From JABCPH02 sp963524305 (GTDB taxonomy: Bacteria > Fusobacteriota > Fusobacteriia > Fusobacteriales > Leptotrichiaceae), in the NCBI GenBank assembly GCA_963524305.1, contig CAURGH010000016.1:1-40915 (forward strand): a stretch of 40,915 nt of DNA, written 5' to 3'. Position numbers and translations under genes: made by a program. This document shows positions 1 through 6,918 of the stretch, piece after piece (the first letter of the stretch is position 1; every line of letters starts with the position of its first letter). The notes below the pieces were generated by a model. The model searched no databases. It saw only the letters and a list, made by a program, of their open reading frames with translations, and was not told where the DNA came from.

Positions 1-2
1 GA

Positions 3-455
3 GGACTTAAATATGTAACTTGGGATGAGTTACTATATGAATTTAAGATAACATATAAGCTGATAGACTATAAGAAAATAATATATGATGATCTTCCAAA
101 AGTAATAAATATTTTTGATCCTTATATTGCTGATGTTTTTGTTTCCCCAAGTTATTCGATTGCTTATAAAGAAAGCTATAAATCAGAAATTTTAAAATTA
201 GAGGAAAAAGGGTTAAAAGAACTTCAAGATGTATTATTTACACTATCTCCAGTGATGTACTTCAATGAAGAAAGTTATAATAAGCTGATAAAAGTACCAA
301 AGGAAGAGCTTTTGGAAAGACTCAAAGGGAAAGCGAATGAAGTTCAGTTACTTGAAAAGGGTATATACATTATCTTTAATGACAAGGCAGATATTACTTA
401 TGAAGAATTTGTGGAAATGAATAATATATTTAAGCCATTGCTGGGATTAATTTAA
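3..455 (+). CDS. Hypothetical protein, 5' end missing (possible immunity protein)
   Basis: An open frame enters from the left edge and runs without a stop to TAA at 453-455, giving about 150 residues. The gene therefore begins outside the window; the internal GTG/ATG pair near 252-257 has no ribosome site and is not the start. The protein is acidic and mixed alpha/beta, with a segment reading FDPYIADVFVSPSY near residue 40. I do not recognise the family. Its place at the head of an island of toxin tips and immunity genes makes an immunity role plausible, but that is inference from context only. Confidence 0.6.
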   Translation, partial: GLKYVTWDELLYEFKITYKLIDYKKIIYDDLPKVINIFDPYIADVFVSPSYSIAYKESYKSEILKLEEKGLKELQDVLFTLSPVMYFNEESYNKLIKVPKEELLERLKGKANEVQLLEKGIYIIFNDKADITYEEFVEMNNIFKPLLGLI

Positions 456-490
456 AAGAAATTGAAAATGTCCAAAACTTTTGTGATAGC

Positions 491-567
491 TATAGAAATA
501 TTTAATAATCTGAACAGAAAAAGTGAAAGTTGCTTATAAATAGAAGTTTAAAGCAAGGTGTAGAAAT
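491..567 (+). repeat. Dispersed repeat, copy A
   Basis: About 77 bp that recur at 1491-1567 (copy B) and, with a short deletion, at 2992-3069 (copy C). The shared core runs from TATAGAAATATTTAATAAT through GTTTAAAGCAAGGTGT. This copy is the most diverged (GAAAGTTGC where B and C have GGAATCTG). The sequence just upstream (470-487) and the stretch at 628-650 look like decayed ends of the IS element seen at 1381. Confidence 0.75.
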
Positions 568-762
568 ATAATGATAAAATTCCCGTACAATCATTTTAAC
601 TTTACAGTTAGGATAGTAAAAAGGGGGCATTCAAAAAGTTTTGTATAAAAAGAATATTTCTGCAACATTTCTCTTAAAAGGTTCAATTGTTTTTTTGAGT
701 TTATCAGAAATACATCTTGAGTAAAATCCATATCGATTTACTATCTTAAAATTTTTCATATC

Positions 763-791
763 TTGACAAATAGAATAATACTTGGTACAAT
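763..791 (+). promoter_or_regulatory. Sigma-70 promoter of the toxin-antitoxin operon
   Basis: TTGACA at 763-768, a 17-base spacer and TACAAT at 786-791 make a near-consensus promoter 35 bases upstream of the antitoxin start. The -10 box lies partly inside the palindrome at 789-812. Confidence 0.85.
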
Positions 792-812
792 TGTAATATA
801 AATATTACAATT
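789..812. promoter_or_regulatory. Palindromic operator overlapping the -10 box
   Basis: A 24-base inverted repeat with 11-base arms (AATTGTAATAT and its complement) around a central AA. It covers the last bases of the -10 box and the start region, and ends at the ribosome site GGAGGG (813-818). Ribbon-helix-helix antitoxins commonly bind such palindromes to repress their own operon, so this is the expected autorepression site for the gene at 826. Confidence 0.75.
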
Positions 813-825
813 GGAGGGATAAAAA

Positions 826-1053
826 ATGCCTACATTATCATTGAGAATGGAAAAAGAAGATTTAGAACTTTTAAAAGAATATTCAAATATAAATAATCTT
901 AATATGTCATCTTTTGTCCGTAATTTAATTTTAGACAAAATATATGATGAAATAACTGAAGAAGATGAAAAAAGAATATTAAGAAGATGGGAAAATTCAA
1001 AATCTGAAAAAAATGCTTCTGCTGAAGAAGTTTTTAAAAGGCTAGGATTATAA
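826..1053 (+). CDS. RelB-like ribbon-helix-helix antitoxin
   Basis: A 75-residue protein of the DUF6290/RelB-like class. The first 30 residues form the DNA-binding strand and helices (PTLSLRMEKEDLELLKEY, then SSFVRNLILDKI at about 29-40). The acidic C-terminal half (EITEEDEKRILRRWENS) would wrap the toxin. GGAGGG lies 8 bases before the ATG. The stop overlaps the toxin start by one base (TAATG), so translation is probably coupled. Its likely roles are toxin neutralisation and repression at 789-812. Confidence 0.85.
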   Translation: MPTLSLRMEKEDLELLKEYSNINNLNMSSFVRNLILDKIYDEITEEDEKRILRRWENSKSEKNASAEEVFKRLGL

Positions 1054-1376
1054 TGGAAAAAAAATTTTATGAAGTAAAATTTACTGAATCTGCAGAAAAA
1101 GATCTAAAAAAATTGATTAAATCAAATAAAGCAATTGCCAAACTTCTTAAAAAATGGATTTCAGAAAATTTAATCGGTACACAAAATCCAAAGCAAAGAG
1201 GAAAAGCACTTACAGGAAATTTAAAAGGATTATGGAGATATCGAGTAGGCTCTTATAGAATCGTAGCTGAAATAAAAAATGATATTTTATTAATATTAAT
1301 TATAGAAATTTCAGATAGAAAAGAAACTCATAAAGATAAAAAGAGAAAAACATACAAAAATGGAAAAATAAAATAA
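1053..1376 (+). CDS. RelE/ParE-superfamily toxin (probable mRNA interferase)
   Basis: A 107-residue basic protein with the RelE fold signature: KFTESAEKDLKKL at about 9-21, the core WRYRVGSYRIVAEI at 61-74 supplying arginines 62, 64 and 69, and a C-terminal ISDRKETH (86-93) where the family often has GHRREVY. RelE toxins cut mRNA in the ribosomal A site; ParE relatives poison gyrase, and sequence alone does not fully separate the two. It starts inside the antitoxin stop codon. About 14 lysine-rich residues follow the core fold. The two genes look intact and functional. Confidence 0.85.
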   Translation: MEKKFYEVKFTESAEKDLKKLIKSNKAIAKLLKKWISENLIGTQNPKQRGKALTGNLKGLWRYRVGSYRIVAEIKNDILLILIIEISDRKETHKDKKRKTYKNGKIK

Positions 1377-1380
1377 ATGA

Positions 1381-1482
1381 GAGTGTCCAGAATTTTGTGT
1401 AAACCTCTAAATAATATATGATAAAATAACTATATAATATTTGGAGGTTTTTGTTATGGCTAAAAAGAAATCTGTTTGTTAA
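1381..1482 (+). mobile_element. Left end of an IS element with a truncated transposase start
   Basis: Begins GAGTGTCCAGAATTTTGTGT, matching the termini of the MITE at 36661-36761. A good ribosome site (GGAGG, 1443-1447) precedes ATG 1456, which opens MAKKKSVC and then meets TAA at 1480-1482, where dispersed repeat B begins. Only the leader and nine codons of a transposase survive. The same leader (TCTAAATAATATATG, then ACTATATAATATT) recurs at 3789-3830. The terminus resembles IS256-family ends, but that assignment is tentative. Confidence 0.65.
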
Positions 1483-1567
1483 AATATAGTTATAGAAATA
1501 TTTAATAATATGAATAGAAAAAGTGGAATCTGTTTATAAATAGAGGTTTAAAGCAAGGTGTGGAAAT
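1477..1567 (+). repeat. Dispersed repeat, copy B
   Basis: Second copy of the repeat described at 491-567, best matched by copy C at 2984-3069 (the shared GTTAAAATATAGTTATA start and the run to GGTGTGGAAA are almost identical). Its last bases, from 1544, read in frame (RFKARCGN) into the deaminase-like toxin tip. Copy C joins its own toxin tip in the same phase. Confidence 0.8.
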
Positions 1568-1702
1568 GCTCCAAAAGAAGTTACTATAAAAGAAGTGAGA
1601 GATATGTGTCCAAACTGTAATTCTTCAATGTTTGATTTTGCAAAAGATAATCCTGATATGAGAATAACCATTTATGAAGGAACAACAGGAATAAATCCGT
1701 AA
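1544..1702 (+). pseudogene. C-terminal tip of a deaminase-type polymorphic toxin
   Basis: After an in-frame TAG (1541-1543) the frame reads RFKARCGN, then APKEVTIKEVRDMCPNC and MFDFAKDNPDMRITIYEG, ending at TAA 1700-1702. A CPNC zinc pair followed by MxxFxxxxPxxxI is typical of the last strand/helix region of secreted nucleic-acid deaminase toxins. Only about 50 residues remain: the HAE-type catalytic half and any delivery module are missing, so it is a remnant. The SUKH gene starts 16 bases downstream, a common immunity partner for deaminase toxins. Confidence 0.6.
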
Positions 1703-1718
1703 GAGAAAGGAAGACAAG

Positions 1719-2810
1719 ATGAATAAAAGATACATGGATATACTAAAAGAATATCTAAAAAAAAACGAAAGAAAGGCAATAGGATACAGTGAAGAAGAAA
1801 TAATTAAGATTGAAAAGCTGTATGATATAGAAGCAAAAGGAGATTTCAGGGAGTTCTTAAAATATGCCGGAAGATGTGGAGGAGGATTACTTGAAGATTA
1901 TACAATAATTCTTTATAGAGAACTTTGGAGTATACAGTCTTTCTTAAGAAAAAATTATTTTGGATTTATAGATGATGAAGATTTTGAAGAAAAAGTATTT
2001 TATGATGAACTGAAAAGAAAGCCATTCATATTTTCAATAGAAATGGAAACCTATTATTTTTATATAAGGACAGTAGATGAAGACTTAAAGGTATACTGTT
2101 TTGATGAGAATGAAGAAAAGCTAAAGGATACTGGAATGGATTTTAATGAATACATGGTTGATTTAGTAGAAAGATACAATCCTGAATTAAAACCTATATT
2201 GGAAATTCCATCAATAGGAGAACTTCTGGTACAGTGTGATACATCTGAAAAAAGAATTACAGGATTAAGGGAAATAAGGGAATATATATCTTCAGAAAGA
2301 AAAGAAAACAAAGAGCTTTTTATCCTTCTTGAAAGATATCTTGAAAAGAACAGGAAGGAATTTACAGGATACAATGATGATGAGATAAGAGGAATAGAAG
2401 AATTATATGATATAGAAGTGAAGGGAGATTTCAGGGAATTTTTAAGTATAGCAGGAAAAAGTTTGGGAGGATTGTTAGGAGAAGAAGAATTGATATTTTA
2501 TAATGATTGTAGTGTAAGGGAAGTAGTATTGACAAACTTTACACTTGAGGAATATTTAATAGAAGATAAGTTTTATGATGTTGCTTGTGGAAAGTTTTTT
2601 GTGATAGGATTGAAAAATAGGTCTGAATACATTTTTATAACTACAAGGGATAATGATTTAAAAGTATACCATTACAGCAGAGAGAACAGGACTTTAAAGG
2701 AAACAGGAATGAATTTCAGTGAATATGTTGCAGATTTAATTAAAAGATATAATCCGGAACTTGAAGAGTTAAAAGATGTTTCAGTATCTGGAGATATTAT
2801 AAACATATAA
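1719..2810 (+). CDS. Tandem SUKH (SMI1/KNR4-like) immunity protein
   Basis: A 363-residue protein made of two related halves, about 1-165 and 200-360. Both contain the block KLYDIE(A/V)KGDFREFL (GDFREFL at 41-47 and about 236-242), a following GGLL, and a closing TGM(D/N)F(N/S)EYxxDLxxRYNPEL. The pattern of an acidic helix, then GDxxxFL, then a beta-rich region fits the SUKH superfamily, which neutralises nuclease and deaminase toxins in the cytoplasm. It has no signal peptide. GAGAAAGGAAGAC precedes ATG 1719. It lies 16 bases after a deaminase tip fragment. Two fused units could cover two toxin variants or reflect a simple duplication. The family call is good; the toxin pairing is inferred. 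Confidence 0.7.
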   Translation: MNKRYMDILKEYLKKNERKAIGYSEEEIIKIEKLYDIEAKGDFREFLKYAGRCGGGLLEDYTIILYRELWSIQSFLRKNYFGFIDDEDFEEKVFYDELKRKPFIFSIEMETYYFYIRTVDEDLKVYCFDENEEKLKDTGMDFNEYMVDLVERYNPELKPILEIPSIGELLVQCDTSEKRITGLREIREYISSERKENKELFILLERYLEKNRKEFTGYNDDEIRGIEELYDIEVKGDFREFLSIAGKSLGGLLGEEELIFYNDCSVREVVLTNFTLEEYLIEDKFYDVACGKFFVIGLKNRSEYIFITTRDNDLKVYHYSRENRTLKETGMNFSEYVADLIKRYNPELEELKDVSVSGDIINI

Positions 2811-2983
2811 TAAAGTTTTCTTCATTTCTGAGTGATAGTTTAGTGAAAAGCTAAAGAACTGTTATATTAAAATAATACAAAAAAGTTTGAACTTAGGAAA
2901 TAAAAAGAAAGGTAAGTTAATAATAGAGGGGATTGGAGTGTACCCAAAATCTTGGACAAATAAATAGAAAACTAGTTTTCTAT
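2811..2983. other. Intergenic stretch with an IS-like end and a perfect palindrome
   Basis: Between the SUKH gene and repeat C there is no gene. The stretch GGAGTGTACCCAAAATCTT from about 2935 resembles a decayed IS end. A perfect 24-base palindrome lies at 2962-2985, with 12-base arms AAATAGAAAACT and the reverse complement. A related TAGAAAA-CTAGT string is found inside the MITE at 4278-4350, so the palindrome is probably an IS or MITE scar. Confidence 0.5.
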
Positions 2984-3069
2984 TTGTTAAAATATAGTTA
3001 TATATTTAATAATCTGAACAGAAAAAGTGGAATCTGTTTATAAATAGAGGTTTAAAGCAAGGTGTGGAA
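2984..3069 (+). repeat. Dispersed repeat, copy C
   Basis: Third copy of the repeat at 491-567 and 1477-1567. It lacks five bases (TAGAA) near its start, but from GAACAGAAAAAGTGG to GGTGTGGAAA it is nearly identical to copy B. It abuts the toxin tip at 3048-3170. Confidence 0.8.
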
Positions 3070-3170
3070 AAGAATACAAAACAGTACCATTATTAGAATA
3101 TAAGCCAGATTATATAAATAATATAGAAAATATAATTCAAAAACAAGAAATGAAAATACCTATAAAATAA
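3048..3170 (+). pseudogene. C-terminal toxin tip remnant upstream of ankyrin gene 1
   Basis: Following an in-frame TAG (3045-3047) the frame reads RFKARCGK, then EYKTVPLLEYKPDYINNI and NIIQKQEMKIPIK, stopping at TAA 3168-3170. From EYKTV onward it is the same peptide as at 4426-4524, differing at two residues. Each copy sits 17-18 bases upstream of an ankyrin gene. The proline/tyrosine-rich end is probably the last part of a secreted toxin whose body has been lost; I cannot name its activity. Confidence 0.55.
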
Positions 3171-3187
3171 AGAAAGGATAAAAAGCT

Positions 3188-3727
3188 ATGACAATTTATT
3201 CAGCAGCAGATATGGGAACATATGAAGAATTTTTAAAAATATTTAAAGAAGGAGATCAAAATGAAATAAGTCCATCAGGACGAAGTTTACTTTTCACAGC
3301 ATTATGTAATACAAAATCAAAAGAAAGATATAAAATAGCAAATTTTCTTATAAATAAAGGAGCAGATGTTAAAATAATAACAGAAGATGGAATGAGCATG
3401 TTTTTTCCTTTGTTTTCTTATGGACGACAAGATATAGTAAAAACTACGATTTTATGTAAAACGTTATTGGAAAAAGGAGCAGATATAACAGTGATACATA
3501 AGAAAGAAAAAATGGTTTCATTCAAGGAATTATTTAATATCGGCACCCCTGAAATAGAAATGTTACCGTTATACCAACTGATATTTTCTCAACCAGGACT
3601 TCCTCTTTTAGTAAAAGATAAATGGGGACTAACAGTAATTGAATTTGCGAGAAGGTTTAATAGACCAATAGCAGTGAAAATGATGGAAGATTATGTAAAA
3701 AAATATAATTTGAAAGAAGAAAATTAA
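3188..3727 (+). CDS. Ankyrin-repeat protein 1 (probable immunity protein)
   Basis: A 179-residue cytoplasmic protein with ankyrin-type units, clearest at NFLINKGADVK (about 55-65) and KTLLEKGADIT (about 95-106), and a final helical block (KWGLTVIEFARRFNRPIAVKMMEDYVKKYNL). AAAGGA lies upstream of ATG 3188. It is a paralogue of the gene at 4543: the last ~120 residues are almost identical, while the first ~55 diverge strongly. Ankyrin proteins directly behind toxin tips are common immunity genes in polymorphic-toxin loci; this role is inferred from the conserved tip fragment upstream. Confidence 0.7.
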   Translation: MTIYSAADMGTYEEFLKIFKEGDQNEISPSGRSLLFTALCNTKSKERYKIANFLINKGADVKIITEDGMSMFFPLFSYGRQDIVKTTILCKTLLEKGADITVIHKKEKMVSFKELFNIGTPEIEMLPLYQLIFSQPGLPLLVKDKWGLTVIEFARRFNRPIAVKMMEDYVKKYNLKEEN

Positions 3728-3768
3728 AGTACTTAATAATCATTGCTATAAAAGTATATATTAGAATG

Positions 3769-3832
3769 GGTGTGTAAAAACTTTTGTGTAAATCTCTAAA
3801 TAATATATGCCAAAGCAACTATATAATATTTA
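3769..3832 (+). mobile_element. Second copy of the IS left end (fragment)
   Basis: GTAAAAACTTTTGTGTAAA followed by TCTAAATAATATATG and AACTATATAATATT matches the leader of the IS end at 1381-1440. No transposase start survives. The fragment ends shortly before the poly-A start gene at 3870. Confidence 0.6.
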
Positions 3833-3869
3833 AGAAATTTACTTCATACAAAAAGGAGAAGTGAAATAA

Positions 3870-4267
3870 ATGAAAAAAAATATGTAGGAAGTTATGGAGT
3901 ACTAAAAGATGTACCAAATAAATTAAAATATATCTATCTCGAAGATTTGAAAAAATCAAATGAAAATCTCGGAATAACAATATTGAAATGTATAGAAGAA
4001 AAAGAAGAATATATAGTAGTGCAATCACTAGGAGGAAAGGCAAAGTTTCGACTAAAGAGAGAAATTTATGAAATAAAAAATAAGCCAAAATTCAATATCG
4101 GAGATAAAGTTAGATTGTTTAAATATCCAGTGCTTGAGGCAAAAGTAAGTAAAATTTGTTGGCATAATAAAGATAAAAGAATTTTTTATCTTCTTAATGT
4201 TAAAAATGATAAGAGAAAAAGTACAAGTAGATATTACGAGGATGAAAATAAGTTTGAAAAAATATAA
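3870..4267 (+). pseudogene. Hypothetical gene with frame broken by a poly-A tract at its start
   Basis: AAGGAG (3854-3859) precedes ATG 3870, which is followed by eight A residues (3873-3880) and soon reaches TAG. With one more A the frame would open as MKKKYVGSYGVLKDVPNKL and run through to TAA 4265-4267, about 132 residues. As it stands, only an internal TTG at 3947 (106 residues) is open in the downstream frame, with no ribosome site. The body contains FNIGDKVRLFKYPVLEAKVSKICW, which resembles a small SH3-like barrel. It is either a gene disabled by slippage or a phase-variable gene caught in the off state. Confidence 0.55.
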
Positions 4268-4277
4268 GTAAAATAAA

Positions 4278-4362
4278 GGATAGTCCAAAATTTTGTGTAA
4301 ACTAATAGAAAATCTAGTAAATTCAGCACTTCGCTATTCTATTTACACAAAAATTATTTACG
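4278..4362. mobile_element. MITE-like element (degenerate)
   Basis: Starts ATAGTCCAAAATTTTGTGTA and ends TTTACACAAAAATT with further decay to about 4362; the ends are imperfect inverted repeats. The interior (CTAGTAAATTCAGCAC) matches the reverse complement of the interior of the MITE at 36661-36761, so this is the same family in the opposite orientation. It lies directly in front of a toxin tip, as the other copy does. Confidence 0.6.
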
Positions 4363-4524
4363 CACTTTGAAAATACAACAACTCCGTTATTACCTCAATT
4401 TAATTCGCCAGCAATACCTTTATTAGAATACAAAACAGTACCATTATTAGAATATAAGCCAGATTATATAAATAATATACAAAATATAATTCAAAAACAA
4501 CAAATGAAAATACCTATAAAATAA
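4363..4524 (+). pseudogene. C-terminal toxin tip remnant upstream of ankyrin gene 2
   Basis: An open frame leaves the MITE and reads FENTTTPLLPQFNSPAIPLL, then EYKTVPLLEYKPDYINNI and IQNIIQKQQMKIPIK, ending at TAA 4522-4524. It is a longer version of the tip at 3048-3170, with a proline-rich lead. No start codon or ribosome site is present. The ankyrin gene follows 18 bases later. Confidence 0.55.
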
Positions 4525-4542
4525 TAGGAAGGGGATATCAAA

Positions 4543-5094
4543 ATGTCAAAATATAAAACAATATGGGCAGCAGTAAGATTTGGAACATTAAAAGATGTTA
4601 TAGAAATATTCAAAAAAGGAGATGAAAAAATTGGAGATGCATCAGGAGATAGCATCTTATTTGATGCATTGGCAAATACTAATAGCATTGCACGTTATGA
4701 AATTACTAATTTTTTAATAAATAAAGGAGCTGATGTTAAAGCAGTAACAGAAGATGGGATAAGTTTATTTTTTCCATTATTCTCATATGGTTGGACAGAT
4801 ATAGTAAAAACAACAATATTATGTAAAACATTATTGGAAAAAGGTGCGGATATAACAACAATATATAAGAAAGAGAAAACGGTTTCTTTCAAGGAATTAT
4901 TTAATATTGGTGCTCCTGAAATGGAAATGTTACCACTATATCAACTGATATTTTCTCAACCAAGACTTCCTCTTTTAGTAAAGGATAAATGGGGATTAAC
5001 AGTAATTGAATTTGCCAGAAGATCTAATAGGCCAATAGCAGTGAAAATGATGGAAGATTATGTAAAAAAATATAACCTAAAAGAAGACCGTTAG
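4543..5094 (+). CDS. Ankyrin-repeat protein 2 (probable immunity protein)
   Basis: A 183-residue paralogue of the gene at 3188. Ankyrin-type units at about 57-70 (NFLINKGADVKAVTEDG) and 97-110 (KTLLEKGADITTIYKKEK) are followed by the same C-terminal helices. GGAAGGGG lies 7-10 bases before ATG 4543. The N-terminal ~58 residues (WAAVRFGTLKDVIEIFKKGD) differ from paralogue 1 while the rest is nearly unchanged. This fits a variable toxin-contact face on a constant scaffold, or recent gene conversion of the 3' part. It ends about 50 bases before the gltX promoter and closes the island. Confidence 0.7.
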   Translation: MSKYKTIWAAVRFGTLKDVIEIFKKGDEKIGDASGDSILFDALANTNSIARYEITNFLINKGADVKAVTEDGISLFFPLFSYGWTDIVKTTILCKTLLEKGADITTIYKKEKTVSFKELFNIGAPEMEMLPLYQLIFSQPRLPLLVKDKWGLTVIEFARRSNRPIAVKMMEDYVKKYNLKEDR

Positions 5095-5142
5095 CATTTT
5101 TAGATAACTGTTGTTGTAAAATTGGAATTTACACAATAGTTG

Positions 5143-5171
5143 TTGCACAATAATTCATTTTATTATATAAT
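5143..5171 (+). promoter_or_regulatory. Promoter of gltX
   Basis: TTGCAC (5143-5148), a 17-base spacer and TATAAT (5166-5171) lie 41 bases upstream of the gltX start. Confidence 0.7.
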
Positions 5172-5211
5172 ATAAAAAGAATAACAAATAGATAGGAGAA
5201 AAAAAGAAAAA

Positions 5212-6732
5212 ATGTCAAATAATGATAACAAAAGAGTAAGAGTTAGAATAGCACCATCTCCAACTGGAGATCCACATGTGGGAACTGCCTACATTGGTCT
5301 TTTTAATTATGTGTTTGCAAAACATAATGGTGGAGATTTTTTATTGAGAATTGAAGATACGGATAGAACGAGATTTTCTGAAGATTCGGAACAACAAATT
5401 TTTGATGCAATGAAATGGCTTGGACTTAATTATGATGAAGGTCCAGATGTTGGTGGGGACAGAGGCCCTTACAGACAGTCTGAAAGATTTGAAATATATA
5501 AAGAATATGCTGAAAAATTGGTGGAAAAAGGTGAGGCATATTACTGTTTTTGTACACCTGAAAGATTACAAAAATTGAGAGAAAGACAAACTGCGATGAA
5601 ACAAGCACCTGGATATGACGGTCATTGTAGAAATCTTTCTAAAGAAGAAGTTGAAGCTAAATTGGCTGCAGGAGAACCTTATACAATTAGATTGAAAATG
5701 CCTTATGAAGGGGAAACGATTGTAAATGATGGTTTAAGAGGAGAAATTAGATTTGAGAATAGTAAAATTGATGATCAAGTATTGTTAAAATCTGATGGAT
5801 TCCCTACTTATCATTTGGCAAATATCGTGGATGATCATTTGATGGGAATTACACATGTTATTAGAGCTGAAGAATGGATTTCGTCTACGCCTAAACATAT
5901 TCAATTGTACAAAGCGTTTGGTTGGGATGAGCCAAAATGGTATCACATGCCACTTTTGAGAAATGCGGATAAAACTAAAATTTCTAAGAGAAAAAATCCA
6001 GTTTCATTGAACTATTACCAAGAAGAAGGATATTTGAAGGAAGGACTTTTAAATTTCTTGGCTTTAATGGGATGGAGTTTTGGAGAAAACAAAGAAATTT
6101 TTACAATTGAGGAAATGATTGAAAACTTTTCATTTGATAAAATCTCGCTTGGAGGCCCTGTATTTGATTTGGTTAAATTAGGTTGGGTAAATAATCATCA
6201 TATGAGATTGAAAGATTTAGATGAATTGACTAAATTAGCGATTCCATATTTTGTGAAAGCTGGATATTACACTGATGAAAACTTATCTGATGAAGAATTT
6301 TCTAAATTAAGAAGAATTGTAGAAATTTCAAGAGAGGGAGCTCATACTTTGAAAGAATTGCCTGAAATTTCATCAATTTACTTTGAAGATGAGTTTGAAT
6401 TGCCAGTTGTTGAAGAAGGGATGAACAAAAAAGCGAGAAAATCTGTTGAAAGATTGAGAAATTCATTGGAAACAGAAGTTGGTAAAAAATCTATCGAATT
6501 ATTTGTAGAAAAAATTAATGCTTTAAATGAAGAAATCTCTGAAGAAGAAGCAAAAGAAATTTTACACGGATTGCAAGACGAACTAGGTGAAGGGCCAGCA
6601 GCAGTATTAATGCCACTTAGAGCAGTTGTTACTGGAAAAGCTAGAGGAGCTGACCTGTATACTGTAATTGCGATTATTGGGAAAGAGAGAACTTTGAAGA
6701 GAGTTCAAAATACTTTGGAAAAAATAAAATAA
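5212..6732 (+). CDS. gltX: Glutamyl-tRNA synthetase
   Basis: A 506-residue class I aminoacyl-tRNA synthetase that charges tRNA-Glu in the cytoplasm. The ATP-binding HIGH-type motif is PSPTGDPHVGT (about residues 16-26). The second signature KISKRKNP is at about 257-264, in place of KMSKS. Between them are the glutamate-recognition segments LRIEDTDRTR and YHLANIVDDHLMGITHVIRAEEW. The C-terminal helical anticodon-binding region is full length. AGGAGA lies upstream of ATG 5212. It has its own promoter and a terminator-like hairpin, so it appears monocistronic, and it marks the border between the left island and the conserved backbone. Confidence 0.97.
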   Translation: MSNNDNKRVRVRIAPSPTGDPHVGTAYIGLFNYVFAKHNGGDFLLRIEDTDRTRFSEDSEQQIFDAMKWLGLNYDEGPDVGGDRGPYRQSERFEIYKEYAEKLVEKGEAYYCFCTPERLQKLRERQTAMKQAPGYDGHCRNLSKEEVEAKLAAGEPYTIRLKMPYEGETIVNDGLRGEIRFENSKIDDQVLLKSDGFPTYHLANIVDDHLMGITHVIRAEEWISSTPKHIQLYKAFGWDEPKWYHMPLLRNADKTKISKRKNPVSLNYYQEEGYLKEGLLNFLALMGWSFGENKEIFTIEEMIENFSFDKISLGGPVFDLVKLGWVNNHHMRLKDLDELTKLAIPYFVKAGYYTDENLSDEEFSKLRRIVEISREGAHTLKELPEISSIYFEDEFELPVVEEGMNKKARKSVERLRNSLETEVGKKSIELFVEKINALNEEISEEEAKEILHGLQDELGEGPAAVLMPLRAVVTGKARGADLYTVIAIIGKERTLKRVQNTLEKIK

Positions 6733-6773
6733 GTTTTTGGAAAATTATTAAAATTAGAAAAATTTAGAATATT

Positions 6774-6817
6774 AAAAAAGGAATTTGAGATATTGGTCTT
6801 GGATTTCTTTTTTTATT
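6774..6817 (+). terminator. Terminator of gltX
   Basis: Arms at 6774-6789 and 6798-6813 pair over 16 bases (several G-U pairs) with a short loop and a T-rich right side. Confidence 0.65.
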
Positions 6818-6918
6818 TCAGAACAATGGAAAAAATCATGTTTTATTTGGATTTTTACTTTTTATGCGGTATACTTATGTTGAATCAATTTTAAAAATTA
6901 TTTATGAGGAGTGATAAA

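Noticed and set aside
252..455. Separate 67-residue gene starting at GTG 252
   Set aside because: The frame is open to the window edge and there is no ribosome site; it is the 3' end of a larger truncated gene.
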